A DNA stretch of 64,000 nucleotides from Ardenticatenaceae bacterium (GCA_020634375.1 JACKBX010000007.1:248001-312000), one strand, 5' to 3'. Shown: positions 41,469-50,584, counted from the stretch's first letter. Made by a program: numbers and translations. Notes: generated by a model from the sequence alone, not told the origin.

Positions 41469-42263
41469 TTACCGCCACACTCGCCCATACACCCCGGCAA
41501 CGGCCGTTTGCCCTTCATCCGATTGCAGCCAGGCCAGCCAGGCTCGCAGTTCACCCTGTGGTTCTACCAGGCTAACAAAATACAGCGGCACGCTGAGCGG
41601 GTAAGCCTGAGCGGCAGTAGTGTTGGGCAAGGCGGGGATGCCGTCTAATTCCAAAACCTTGACGCCATTGGCCGCGCCCATCATGGTATACGCGATAGCG
41701 CCGGGCGTGGCCGCCACTTGCTCTTGCACGGCCGTATCGCCAGCCGCCAGCACCGCGTTAATACTCACCCGCTGCTCGGCCATAATGCGCTGCGTGAAAA
41801 TGGTACGCGCCCCGGAGCCGCGTTCACGGGTGACCAGGGTGATGGGCAGGTCTGGCCCGCCCAGCGTTGACCAGTTGCTGATACGGCCGTTAAACACCGC
41901 CTGCACCTCTCCACGAGTCAAATTCGTCACCGGGTTGTCGGGATGCACGACCAGCACCAGCCCATCCACCGCCACCGGATTGAACCACAACGTCTCATTC
42001 TCCGGGATGGTGTGTACCAGCAGCGCATCCAGGTTGCCTGCTGCCAGGTCGGCAAAGAGCGTGTCGTTGTTGGCGGATACAAGTTGCAGGTGATAGTCCG
42101 GGTTGGCGGCGAGGGCGGGGTAAGAAACGGCCGTATCCGCCACCCCCACTCGCAAAATCACCGGTTCTGGGCCGGGCGTGGTCTGCGGCGGCGGCAGCGG
42201 CCCAGATTGGCAGCCCAAAAGCAGCAGCAAAAGAAGCAGGGGAGCAAGGGAGCGGGGGAGCAT
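41469..42263 (-). CDS. PstS-like periplasmic binding lipoprotein, orphan
   Basis: The 264-residue protein has a short signal with lipobox LLLGC (Cys18), a linker rich in Pro, and a type II binding-protein domain typical of PstS-like proteins: DGLVLVVHPDNPVTNLT, FNGRISNWSTLGGPDLPI and TRERGSGARTIF (the phosphate-loop RxxGSGTR is GSGAR here). Pst permease genes are absent, so the partner is unknown and sensing is an alternative. No ribosome site is visible. Four ACGGCCGT palindromes lie inside. Confidence 0.85.
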   Translation of the reverse strand: MLPRSLAPLLLLLLLLGCQSGPLPPPQTTPGPEPVILRVGVADTAVSYPALAANPDYHLQLVSANNDTLFADLAAGNLDALLVHTIPENETLWFNPVAVDGLVLVVHPDNPVTNLTRGEVQAVFNGRISNWSTLGGPDLPITLVTRERGSGARTIFTQRIMAEQRVSINAVLAAGDTAVQEQVAATPGAIAYTMMGAANGVKVLELDGIPALPNTTAAQAYPLSVPLYFVSLVEPQGELRAWLAWLQSDEGQTAVAGVYGRVWR

Positions 42264-42275
42264 GGGAAAGCTTTT

Positions 42276-42341
42276 AGCGATTAGCTTTTAGCAATTAGCT
42301 CAGAACGGCAGCTAAGAGCTAATTGCTAAAAGCTAATCGCT
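42276..42341. repeat. 25-bp perfect inverted repeat
   Basis: Arms 42276-42300 and 42317-42341 (beginning AGCGATTAGCTTTTAGC) are perfect complements with a 16-base loop. The right arm contains the uppP stop codon and encodes its AISF end. A partial copy sits at 50585-50624. Confidence 0.85.
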
Positions 42342-43135
42342 ACAAAAGACACAATGCTGAACAGCACAACATAAACCACAAAAATATACAGACTGCGCTG
42401 TTTCAGCCAGGTGAGCAGGAAATGGATGCAAGCGTAGCCAGAAACGGCTGCGGCTACAAATCCTGCCAGCATCGTCGGCCATTGGCTGCCCAAGTTGCCC
42501 GCCTGCACAATGTCGAACACGGCCAGCAGCCCCGCGCCCAAAATGGCGGGAATGCCTAGCAAGAAGCTGAAACGGGCGGCCGTTGCACGGTCAAAGCCGC
42601 GAATCAGTCCAGCGGTGATGGTGCTGCCGCTGCGCGAGATGCCGGGGAACAGCGCAAACATTTGGAACACGCCAATGATCAGCGCATCCAGCCAGGTAAT
42701 GTGCGTCAGCGTCTTTTTGCCGGACATCAACCGCTCGCCGATGACGAGGAGGACGGCCGTTACCAACAAAAATCCCGCCGCCACTGCTGGCGCACCAAAT
42801 ACCTCCTCAAAATAACTCTCAAACAACAGGCCCACCACGGCCGCCGGGATCGATCCCAACACAATAAACCAGCCCAGGCGGGATTCCGGCGTTGCCAGCG
42901 GTTGGCGGCGGCGCAGCCCACCTAATACCCCTTTTACAATCTCCCAAATGTCCCGCCGAAAATAGGCCAGCACCGCCAACAGCGTGCCCTCGTGTACAAT
43001 GGCAATCATCGTCAGTCCTGGCTCCGTCAACTTCAGCAGGTACGGAACCAGCACCAGATGCCCGGAACTGGAAACGGGCAAAAACTCCGTCGCCCCCTGC
43101 ACAATTCCCAAAATAATTGCTTCAAGAATGCTCAT
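42326..43135 (-). CDS. uppP: undecaprenyl-diphosphatase
   Basis: From ATG 43135 (AAGGA six bases upstream) the protein is 269 residues with about eight helices. The two catalytic motifs are present: GIVQGATEFLPVSSSGHL (10-27) and PGISRSGST (near 155). It recycles undecaprenyl diphosphate for peptidoglycan and other wall polymers. The stop codon lies in a 25-bp inverted repeat and the last residues AISF are repeat-encoded. Confidence 0.93.
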   Translation of the reverse strand: MSILEAIILGIVQGATEFLPVSSSGHLVLVPYLLKLTEPGLTMIAIVHEGTLLAVLAYFRRDIWEIVKGVLGGLRRRQPLATPESRLGWFIVLGSIPAAVVGLLFESYFEEVFGAPAVAAGFLLVTAVLLVIGERLMSGKKTLTHITWLDALIIGVFQMFALFPGISRSGSTITAGLIRGFDRATAARFSFLLGIPAILGAGLLAVFDIVQAGNLGSQWPTMLAGFVAAAVSGYACIHFLLTWLKQRSLYIFVVYVVLFSIVSFVAISF

Positions 43136-43150
43136 AAGTAATCCTTCGAG

Positions 43151-43213
43151 CGTGAAACGTGAAGCGTAAAACGTGACAAAAGGTTCATCACGTTTCACGC
43201 TTCACGTTTCACG
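43151..43213. repeat. CACGTTTCACG-family inverted repeat
   Basis: GCGTGAAACGTGAAGCG faces CGCTTCACGTTTCACGC. It lies between uppP and tgt and contains the tgt stop codon. Confidence 0.75.
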
Positions 43214-44309
43214 CATAATGACTCAAAAACTCATCCGCAAACGCCCTAAACGTGCCCGCAGCAATGGCAGCACGAATACGGCGCATCAATTCCAACAAAA
43301 AGTGAACATTATGTGTGGTTAGCAAAATGTGGCCGAGAATCTCATTAGCCTTAACGAGGTGGCGCAGATAGGCGCGGCTGAAGTGCTGGCAAGTGTAGCA
43401 GGTACAGGTACCATCCAGCGGCTGCGGATCGCGTTCATACTGTGCATTACGCAGGTTCATCTTGCCGCCCAACACCATCACCGTATTGTGCCGCGCCAGC
43501 CGCGTTGGCAGCACGCAGTCAAATATATCCACGCCGCGCAGGACGCCATTGACCAGATCTTCCGGTGCGCCTACGCCCATCAAATAGCGCGGTTTGTGGC
43601 GTGGCAAGATGGGGTTGAGCACGTCCAGCGTAGCCGCCATTTCCGCTTTCGTCTCGCCGACAGCCAGCCCGCCAATGGCATAGCCGGGCAGGTTCAGATC
43701 CATCATGAAACGGGCGCTCTCCTCGCGCAAATCGGGGAAGATGCCGCCCTGCACAATGCCGAACAGCGCCTGGTCATCGCGGGTTTTGGCTTCTATGCAG
43801 CGCAGCAGCCAGGGGTGGGTGCGCGTTAAGGAGTGTTTGACGTATTCATACTCATTGGGAGGTGGGCATTCGTCGAAGGCCATGATGATGTCCGCGCCCA
43901 GGTTTTCCTGGATGGCAACACTGCGCTCCGGCGTGAAACGGTGACGGCTGCCGTCAATGTGCGATTGGAAGGTAACGCCATCCGCGTCAATTTTGCGGCT
44001 GCTGCTGAGGCTGAACACCTGAAAGCCGCCGCTGTCGGTGAGGATGGGGCCAGGCCACTGCATAAATTGGTGCAGCCCGCCCATATCGCGCACTAATTCA
44101 TCGCCAGGGCGCAGATAGAGATGGTAGGTGTTGCTGAGTACAAGAGATGCTCCCAGGTCGTGCAGGTCGCTGGGGCGCAATGCTTTTACGGTAGCCTGTG
44201 TGCCGACGGGCGCAAAGACAGGGGTTTCGATAATGCCGTGTGGGGTATGGAAACGGCCGTTCCGCGCTCCGCTCCCGGCATCTTGTGCATCAATGTCAAA
44301 TTCAAACAT
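43209..44309 (-). CDS. tgt: tRNA-guanine transglycosylase
   Basis: The 366-residue enzyme has the substrate Asp92 in LTDSGGFQVFS, the active-site Asp in IFDCVLPTRLARH, and the zinc ligands CTCYTC with a later His in LLTTHNVHFL. It exchanges guanine-34 for preQ1 in tRNAs for Asn, Asp, His and Tyr. A TATAAT box lies eight bases before ATG 44309 and there is no Shine-Dalgarno sequence. The next gene on the same strand also acts on tRNA. Confidence 0.95.
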   Translation of the reverse strand: MFEFDIDAQDAGSGARNGRFHTPHGIIETPVFAPVGTQATVKALRPSDLHDLGASLVLSNTYHLYLRPGDELVRDMGGLHQFMQWPGPILTDSGGFQVFSLSSSRKIDADGVTFQSHIDGSRHRFTPERSVAIQENLGADIIMAFDECPPPNEYEYVKHSLTRTHPWLLRCIEAKTRDDQALFGIVQGGIFPDLREESARFMMDLNLPGYAIGGLAVGETKAEMAATLDVLNPILPRHKPRYLMGVGAPEDLVNGVLRGVDIFDCVLPTRLARHNTVMVLGGKMNLRNAQYERDPQPLDGTCTCYTCQHFSRAYLRHLVKANEILGHILLTTHNVHFLLELMRRIRAAIAAGTFRAFADEFLSHYA

Positions 44310-44317
44310 AGCGGGGG

Positions 44318-44323
44318 ATTATA
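44318..44323 (-). promoter_or_regulatory. -10 box eight bases before tgt
   Basis: TATAAT, then CCCCCGCT, then ATG. No ribosome binding site. Confidence 0.6.
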
Positions 44324-44335
44324 CCCGATTGCGTG

Positions 44336-44390
44336 AGGCGTGATACGTGAAACGTGACGGTTTCTCACGTTTCACGCATCACGTTTCACG
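44336..44390. repeat. CACGTTTCACG-family inverted repeat
   Basis: GTGATACGTGAAACGTGA faces TCACGTTTCACGCATCAC. It contains the stop codon of the fused nucleotidyltransferase (RET, stop). Confidence 0.75.
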
Positions 44391-47015
44391 AACAGTCTCT
44401 TTCAAAAGCGCCAACTCATCCTCGCGGGAATGCACACGGCCGTCCAACCTTGCCGCCAGCAGCGCATCCAGCCAGATGGCGTATTCGGGGCCGGGTTTGT
44501 GACCCATTGCCCGCAAATCGTCGCCGTTAACGGCCGTTTTCACCAGCCGCCACTCACGGTAATACTGCTCCACTAGATCGGCGATTGGCCCTGCGCCAAT
44601 GGACACGCGTCCGACTAGCAGCACACGCGGCTGATACGGCCGTAAGCGACGTTCCACCTCGCTGGGGCATTCATCGCCCGTCATCTGGTGCAGTGTGTGC
44701 ATCAATTCTGCGGCAGCGGTTACGTCATCGCGCGTGGTCTTGCGCACGCGCAGCCGCTGCATGGTTCCAGCCTGCACTTCCGGTGGCAGCCCGGCCATCC
44801 ACAGCGCAAAATAAACGAAGGCTGGCGAGTCGCCGCGCAGCACGGCCCGCCAGGTAGGGTCTATCAGCAGCGCCGACACACGGGCAAAGGAAACGGCCGT
44901 TTGTGACGGCCATGCCAACTGTGGGTGAATCTGCGCCAAAATGCCCAATTCCGCCAGCCGCGCCATCGCCCGCACTGGGCGCGTCTCGCGCAGCGCCAGC
45001 TCAATCTCGTGGCGGATGCGATCCCCCGTGACGCGATCCAGCATAGGCAGAGCATCGATCAACAGTTCGGCGGTGCGCGGTTCAATGGCAAACTCCAGCC
45101 GCTGCTCCAGGCGCACGGCCCGCAGCATCCGCGTGGGATCATCGACAAAGCTGATGCTGTGCAGCACGCGAATCAGCCGTTGTGCCAGGTCGCGCTGTCC
45201 GCCGTAAAAGTCGAGCAGTTCGCCCAGATGCGCCCCATCCAGACGCACAGCCAGTGTGTTGATGGTGAAATCGCGGCGGTGTAAATCCAGTTTGATAGAA
45301 CCGCGTTCCACTTCCGGCAGTGCCGATGGCTCGCGGTAAAACTCGGTGCGGGCGGTGACGAAATCAATGGAATCGGGCAGCAGCACCGGGTCGTTTATCT
45401 CGCCATTGCCCAACACGGCCTGCCAGATGTCCGGCGTGGTGAACCATTTTGCCGTGCCAAAGCGGCGATGCGTGTGTACTTGCCCGTCAAACTGCTTTTG
45501 CAGGCGGCGCACCAGGGCGATGGCGTCCCCTTCGACAACCATGTCTAAATCCTTGGCGGGGATGTCCAGCAGCAGGTCGCGCACCAGCCCGCCGACGAAG
45601 TAGAGGGGCATATCCAGGTCGGCGGCGGCGGCGCTGGCGGCCAGCACCATATTCCACATGGGCGGGCTGAGTTTTTTCTCCAGGCGATCACGCATGTGGG
45701 CAACGGCCGTTTTCTCTACCGGTTGAAACAAATGATTGAGTAAGTCTGTGCGTGTGACAATGCCAATCAGGTGGCAGGGGCCGTCTTCTGTGGCCTCGTC
45801 GGGGATAACCGGAATTTGTCCCCACCCTTCACTGAGCATCAACTGCTGCACGCGTTCAATGGAATCGGACGGCCGTACTGTGACCGACCCCGTCTTCATC
45901 ACCCGTTGCACGGGAAATCGTGCCATATCGTGGTTAACGGCGCGGTCAACCACACGCCGTGTTAACAGCCCCACCAAGCGTTGGCCTGCTTCATCCAGCA
46001 CCGGGTAGCCTTCGTAGCCAAAGCGCTGCATGAGAATGGCCGCATCCGCCACCATCGTATCAGCGGTGATGGTCTGTACCCCATGTGACATGATTTGCGC
46101 CACGCGATCTTGTGGCTGCACGACATCTGGCAGCAGTTGCAGCACACGCCGTCTGACAGCCATTACACTTTGTTTAGTAACCAGGGCAGCGGCTGCGCGA
46201 CTGTGTCCCCCGCCGCCTAAAGCGCCGGCGATTCGGGCTACATCTACATAGTCGTCACTGCTGCGAGCGACAAGCTGCACGTCTTGCCCGATCTGTACCA
46301 GCACAAACAGGGCTACTGGTTGTAGGGCGTCGCGCAGGCGGTGTGCAACGGATGAAATCTCGTCGTTGAAGTCGTTGGGTGTGGCTGCGGCGGTAACGGC
46401 GATTTGATGACCCCCGATACGTACCCATTCAACGGCCGTTTGCAGCGCCTCATACAGCGTTTGTTGTTCTGGCGTCAGAGGGATATTGAGAAAACGGCGC
46501 ACGACATTGAGCTGTGCCCCTTGCTCCAGCAGCCACGCGGCTGCCTGCGCATCGCGGGCTGTGGTCGTGTCATACGTCAGCGAGCCGGTATCTTCATAAA
46601 TGCCCAAGAGAAGGAGAGTAGCTTCTTCGGCCAGCAATCGTAATCCGGCCGTTTGCAAACGTTCCACTAACAGCGTCGTTGTTGCACCAACTGCTTCTAC
46701 CTGGTAATGCCAGCCCGGTTTAGGGGCGTGCCCGATGTGATGATCAATAACACGCACCGCAGGGTGGCGGGCTACGCCGCGCACACTGAGCGGAGTCTGC
46801 GTATCTACCAGCACCAAATCGTCAACCCGTTTCTTGCGCCAATCCTCCGGCTGCATAAAAGGCAAATTACTCCAATACAAAGTCAAAAACTGCTGCACGT
46901 TGCGATTTAGACGGCGCGGCAGCAGAGGTATGCCTGTTGGATACAGTTTATGAGCAGCTAATTGCGACGCAACCGCGTCAAAATCAGCATTTTCATGGGT
47001 GAGGATAAGTAACAT
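44379..47015 (-). CDS. DHH-CBS-tRNA nucleotidyltransferase fusion
   Basis: From ATG 47015 the protein is 878 residues. Part 1 (1-310) is a DHH/DHHA1 phosphoesterase: HENADFDAVAS (7-17), VIDHHIGH, and GGGGHSRAAAA. Part 2 (about 315-430) is a pair of CBS domains, possible adenine-nucleotide sensors. Part 3 (from about 465) is a class II nucleotidyltransferase: FVGGLVRDLLLDIPAKDLDMV with the DxD metal site and RRDFTINTLA. Similar fusions are known in other phyla as A-adding or CCA-adding enzymes; CCA versus A addition cannot be read here. Stop codon lies in an inverted repeat. A TATAAT box lies six bases before the ATG. Confidence 0.9.
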   Translation of the reverse strand: MLLILTHENADFDAVASQLAAHKLYPTGIPLLPRRLNRNVQQFLTLYWSNLPFMQPEDWRKKRVDDLVLVDTQTPLSVRGVARHPAVRVIDHHIGHAPKPGWHYQVEAVGATTTLLVERLQTAGLRLLAEEATLLLLGIYEDTGSLTYDTTTARDAQAAAWLLEQGAQLNVVRRFLNIPLTPEQQTLYEALQTAVEWVRIGGHQIAVTAAATPNDFNDEISSVAHRLRDALQPVALFVLVQIGQDVQLVARSSDDYVDVARIAGALGGGGHSRAAAALVTKQSVMAVRRRVLQLLPDVVQPQDRVAQIMSHGVQTITADTMVADAAILMQRFGYEGYPVLDEAGQRLVGLLTRRVVDRAVNHDMARFPVQRVMKTGSVTVRPSDSIERVQQLMLSEGWGQIPVIPDEATEDGPCHLIGIVTRTDLLNHLFQPVEKTAVAHMRDRLEKKLSPPMWNMVLAASAAAADLDMPLYFVGGLVRDLLLDIPAKDLDMVVEGDAIALVRRLQKQFDGQVHTHRRFGTAKWFTTPDIWQAVLGNGEINDPVLLPDSIDFVTARTEFYREPSALPEVERGSIKLDLHRRDFTINTLAVRLDGAHLGELLDFYGGQRDLAQRLIRVLHSISFVDDPTRMLRAVRLEQRLEFAIEPRTAELLIDALPMLDRVTGDRIRHEIELALRETRPVRAMARLAELGILAQIHPQLAWPSQTAVSFARVSALLIDPTWRAVLRGDSPAFVYFALWMAGLPPEVQAGTMQRLRVRKTTRDDVTAAAELMHTLHQMTGDECPSEVERRLRPYQPRVLLVGRVSIGAGPIADLVEQYYREWRLVKTAVNGDDLRAMGHKPGPEYAIWLDALLAARLDGRVHSREDELALLKETVRET

Positions 47016-47021
47016 GACCCC

Positions 47022-47027
47022 ATTATA
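47022..47027 (-). promoter_or_regulatory. -10 box six bases before the fused nucleotidyltransferase
   Basis: TATAAT, GGGGTC, ATG 47015, without a convincing ribosome site. Confidence 0.55.
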
Positions 47028-47139
47028 AAGGATGAGGGATGAAGGGCGAAGAATGAGAACCGGGTAATGTGAAATGATTCTTTCCACACCTCATACCCCA
47101 GGAAATGACAAGTAATGACACAGTATAGTGTAAATTGCT

Positions 47140-47168
47140 TGACATTTTAGAACGTAAGTGCTAATCTC
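47140..47168 (+). promoter_or_regulatory. sigma-70-type promoter
   Basis: TTGACA (47140-47145), 17 bases, TAATCT (47163-47168). It would drive the membrane-protein gene at 47360 with a leader of about 180 bases. The rest of 47028-47359 is AT-rich and without a gene. Confidence 0.6.
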
Positions 47169-47359
47169 GTGATTAATTCACTGCTTTCTAAACCCCGACA
47201 ACATCCTAATAGGTGATGGGAAACAACAAATAGAACATGCGTTCCTATTGTAATGCATACACCCCTATCTGCACAAGGGGATTTTCCCGAAGTTGTTTAA
47301 TTGTTTGATGGAAAAGAGTTGATTAGTCAAAGGCAACCCAAGAAGAGGAGTTGGATGTG

Positions 47360-48157
47360 ATGAGAAACGAACAATATTTTCAAAGAGGAAATCAGTTAAG
47401 TGTACGTTTAGCTGCAATGGGCAATTCTGTACCGCGCAAAGCAATGGTCGGCGTTATTTTGATGGTCTCGTTAGCAGCTTTCGAGATGTTCAACTTTGAT
47501 ACAACGCAATATGCGCTGCGCAACTTGTTAGGTGACGTGCGTTTTTTGAATCTGCAATGGGCGAGTATTTTAGCCATTGCTTTTTGTTCCATTGACTTTG
47601 CCGGGCTAATTCGTTTATTCACGCCAGAAAAAGGTGTTGATGAGCCAAAAGAGGTCTGGTATTTAATGGGCGCATGGTTGCTAGGCGCTACTATGAATGC
47701 CATCATGACCTGGTGGGCAGTTTCACTAACACTGCTTAATCACAGTTTTGGCAACGAAGTGCTTACACGAGAACAACTGTTGAGCAGTGTGCCTATTTTC
47801 GTGGCCGTGTTGGTGTGGTTGACCCGTATTTTATTCATTGGCGCGTTTACGGTTGCCGGTGAACATCTCTTTGACTTTAGCAGCGAAGGAATGCCGCAGT
47901 CACAAGCGGTCAGGACACAACCTGTCACGCAGGCTGCACAGCGCAAGCAAGCGGCTCCAGTTAGCGAGATTGTGAATCGGCAGCGTCCAGCCATGCCGTC
48001 TGCACCGCAAGCACAGCCAATGGAACAGCCTGCTCCGCAGCAGCGTGGCCCAGCATTGCCACAACGGCAGAACTCACGAGTGCGGCAGCGCCCACCCCGC
48101 CCCAATGGTGCTATCCGGCGCGTCCCGGCTGGTGTACACGCTCGCCCACGTCGTTAA
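47360..48157 (+). CDS. four-helix membrane protein with disordered tail
   Basis: ATG 47360 follows GAGGAG; a GTG three bases earlier is possible. The 265-residue protein has four membrane helices (about 28-47, 66-90, 100-126, 140-168) and a tail of some 90 residues rich in Pro, Gln, Arg and Ala (QRPAMPSAPQAQPMEQP). I do not recognise the family. No ACGGCCGT is inside. It is followed by a lytic transglycosylase and could belong to an envelope or secretion assembly (inference). Confidence 0.75.
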   Translation: MRNEQYFQRGNQLSVRLAAMGNSVPRKAMVGVILMVSLAAFEMFNFDTTQYALRNLLGDVRFLNLQWASILAIAFCSIDFAGLIRLFTPEKGVDEPKEVWYLMGAWLLGATMNAIMTWWAVSLTLLNHSFGNEVLTREQLLSSVPIFVAVLVWLTRILFIGAFTVAGEHLFDFSSEGMPQSQAVRTQPVTQAAQRKQAAPVSEIVNRQRPAMPSAPQAQPMEQPAPQQRGPALPQRQNSRVRQRPPRPNGAIRRVPAGVHARPRR

Positions 48158-48201
48158 TGAGTGCTCTTCTCTCATGACATCCTGTTTATATGGAATAAAG
48201 G

Positions 48202-48229
48202 CATCCGATTTCTCTGTAGAAGTCGGATG
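48202..48229. terminator. 12-bp hairpin between two genes
   Basis: CATCCGATTTCT (48202-48213) pairs with AGAAGTCGGATG (48218-48229) with one G-T wobble and a CTGT loop. No T run follows, so it may attenuate rather than terminate. Confidence 0.4.
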
Positions 48230-48252
48230 TCTGGTATATATTGAGGTAAACT

Positions 48253-49035
48253 ATGGCCCTGTACGAATATAGCATTACTTATACAGTCATAGACACACCA
48301 TTGAACGAATCGCCTATTGTCATCAAGAAAACAGATTTACCTCAAGATGCTGATCAATTTGTGCGGCAGCGTATGCTCATGATTTTGGCGTTTGTATTGT
48401 TGGTTGTTGTACTGGGCGGCACAGTATTTATGGGGTCTGGAACTGATGCAGAAGACATGGCATCGGTATTGGATGGAAATGCGGAAACGGCCGTTACCAA
48501 CACCTCCTCTACAAACACTGCCGCCACAACACTGGGAACACTCTCGCCTATCTTCGCGCCTACTGTCCTCTATTGGGAATCGGAAATCGTAGCCTGGTCT
48601 GCGCAGCACGGGCTTGATCCAGACATTGCCGCCACTATTATGCAAATCGAGTCCTGCGGCGATCCACAGGCGCTCTCTCATGCGGGCGCACAGGGGTTGT
48701 TTCAGGTGATGCCTTTTCACTTTGAAGCGGGCGAGGATGCGTTTAATCCTGACACCAATGCATTTCGCGGATTGAGTTTTTACAGCTACGTATTGGACTT
48801 GACGGAGGGGGATGTTGGCCGGGCGTTGGCCGGGTATAACGGCGGGCCAGCCGCAGCGTTGAGCGGTTGGAGCAACTGGCTGCCAGAAACGCAGCGTTAT
48901 TACACATGGGGGACGGGCATTTATGCAGATGCCAAGGCCGGGTTAGAAGTAAGTCCAACGTTGCAAGAATGGTTGGCCGCTGGCGGCAGCAGTTTGTGCC
49001 AGCAGGCCGCAAATCGGCTGGGGTTGGACTTGTAA
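48253..49035 (+). CDS. lytic transglycosylase (SLT domain), membrane-anchored
   Basis: The 260-residue protein has a cytoplasmic N-terminus (1-42), one helix (43-62), a Thr/Ala-rich linker and an SLT domain with catalytic Glu133 (IMQIESCGDP), GAQGLFQVMP (145-154) and AGYNGGP (193-199). It cleaves peptidoglycan glycan strands outside the membrane. Two Cys (135 and one near the end) might form a disulfide. GAGGT precedes the ATG. Such enzymes open the wall for secretion machines or growth; the upstream membrane protein may be its partner. Confidence 0.88.
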   Translation: MALYEYSITYTVIDTPLNESPIVIKKTDLPQDADQFVRQRMLMILAFVLLVVVLGGTVFMGSGTDAEDMASVLDGNAETAVTNTSSTNTAATTLGTLSPIFAPTVLYWESEIVAWSAQHGLDPDIAATIMQIESCGDPQALSHAGAQGLFQVMPFHFEAGEDAFNPDTNAFRGLSFYSYVLDLTEGDVGRALAGYNGGPAAALSGWSNWLPETQRYYTWGTGIYADAKAGLEVSPTLQEWLAAGGSSLCQQAANRLGLDL

Positions 49036-49115
49036 CCAGGAACGGCGGGCAGCCGTAGGTTATTAGATTATGGGGAGGATGTGCCTGCGCGTTTACAACC
49101 AGTCTACCCAACAGG

Positions 49116-49121
49116 TATAAT
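49116..49121 (+). promoter_or_regulatory. promoter just before the GON-domain gene
   Basis: TTTACA (49092-49097), 18 bases, TATAAT (49116-49121), then CAGGCC and ATG 49128, implying a leaderless transcript. Confidence 0.6.
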
Positions 49122-49127
49122 CAGGCC

Positions 49128-50564
49128 ATGCTTTTGGAAAGTATGACGGCCGTTTCCGATTTTCTCCCTGCTCTGATGTTAGGCGCTTGCCTGACGCTAT
49201 TGCTGGTGGGTCTGGTTTGGCTGGCCTTGTTGTTTGCTGACCGACGTTGGAACTGGTTATCTGGTTACAAACCTACAGAACCTATTCAGGAACATACGCC
49301 CGATTTTTCCTCATTAGTTGATGTGGTACCACGTGAAGAAGGGCTGGCAACGCTTGAAGGAACGGCCGTGCTCCTTTACCGTCAAAAAACCAATGGAACC
49401 CCACTCACGTCTCGCCCCCCCTACCGTACAGCAGCCACCCAATTACTGGCGCATTTACAACCAACCCGGTTGCAAGAGAAAGGCTATTGCCAGCTTTGGC
49501 TGCGTAATGAGGGCGCTTACCCTGTCCGCTGCGAAATTAATTTGCGCGATCCCGCAGGCGAATTGCAATTCAATCGCACCCGCCATGCTGTTACAGTAGA
49601 CGCAGGGCAGGAAGAGATAGTAACGATTGTTGCAAACGGGCCATCACGCCCGCTGGTTGGGAACAGTCGCATTTATCCTTTTGAAGCACGTCTAACGGCC
49701 GCAGGGCAAGAGTTGCCACAAAGCCTGTTTGCACAGGTTGAGGTGCGCCCCTGGCTGCCAACATGGGGAGCGGCCTTGCTAGTTATCGCCCTTTTCTTGT
49801 GTATGGCAGGAGCCTTTTTTGCGGCTGCGTTTTCTCAGGAACCGGGGGATGATGCGGCAGCAACGGCCGTTGCCGCCATTGCTCAAACAGCCACCGCACA
49901 GGCCACCCCCATCCTCACCCCCACCGTCATGCTGCCAACCCCTACCCCAACGCCCGTGCTGCCTCCGGCAAGCTGTGCCCAACTACGGGCAACAAATCGA
50001 ACCATTGGCGACGGCGAACAAACCCTTTACTGGCGCAACAATGCCAGTGTCCCCATGACGGTGTACTGTCATGACATGGCTGGAAATCCCCGCGAGTATC
50101 TAACGCTGCCCAACAGTGGCGGCGCTTTCAACTACGCGCTCATTGCTTACCCCGAAGGGGCGTTGACGACGCATTATCAAAAAATACGCCTTGACCCGGT
50201 TGCGTTAACGATTGACGCTAATGACGACACTTTTGCCACTACCCTGGAGCCGGTTCCTGGTTATACGGTTCTGTCGGCAGATGAGGCTGTGGGCTATCCG
50301 GTTTTGTGGAGTGAGTACGGCCGTGCGCTAGGGTGCAGCCGAAACGTAGGCAGTGCGCCATTGGGAGCGGCCAATATTGACCTGACGGGTACCGATTTTG
50401 CTCTGGCGCAAACAGTGGATTTTATCGTTAGCGGTGTGGGCGTGGAGAATCCGGTCATTGACATTAGCACGGACGGCCGCACAGCGAATTTGCAAGTGGA
50501 CGGCCGTTGCGGGCAAATCTACTCATCTGGCCCCCTGCAACTGGTTTGGGTAGGCAATCCGTAA
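49128..50564 (+). CDS. two-helix surface protein with C-terminal GON-like domain
   Basis: The 478-residue protein has helices at about 17-38 and 206-232 with an immunoglobulin-like domain between them (YCQLWLRNEGAYPVRCEINL). A Thr/Pro linker leads to residues 284-475, which resemble the GON domain known from ADAMTS proteases and some bacteria: CAQLRATNRTIGDGEQTLYW, MTVYCHDMAGNPREYLTLP, and the closing Cys. Two hydrophobic helices around an extracytoplasmic middle would leave the GON part inside or outside depending on topology. Function unknown. Six palindromes are inside. Confidence 0.75.
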   Translation: MLLESMTAVSDFLPALMLGACLTLLLVGLVWLALLFADRRWNWLSGYKPTEPIQEHTPDFSSLVDVVPREEGLATLEGTAVLLYRQKTNGTPLTSRPPYRTAATQLLAHLQPTRLQEKGYCQLWLRNEGAYPVRCEINLRDPAGELQFNRTRHAVTVDAGQEEIVTIVANGPSRPLVGNSRIYPFEARLTAAGQELPQSLFAQVEVRPWLPTWGAALLVIALFLCMAGAFFAAAFSQEPGDDAAATAVAAIAQTATAQATPILTPTVMLPTPTPTPVLPPASCAQLRATNRTIGDGEQTLYWRNNASVPMTVYCHDMAGNPREYLTLPNSGGAFNYALIAYPEGALTTHYQKIRLDPVALTIDANDDTFATTLEPVPGYTVLSADEAVGYPVLWSEYGRALGCSRNVGSAPLGAANIDLTGTDFALAQTVDFIVSGVGVENPVIDISTDGRTANLQVDGRCGQIYSSGPLQLVWVGNP

Positions 50565-50584
50565 TCCGTGAACGGTAAATAGCA

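Noticed and set aside
41221..41604. Plus-strand frame with an EHVATIQ heptad resembling a coiled coil
   Set aside because: The heptad follows from the 21-base period, the frame then runs antisense into the PstS-like gene, and no ribosome site is present.
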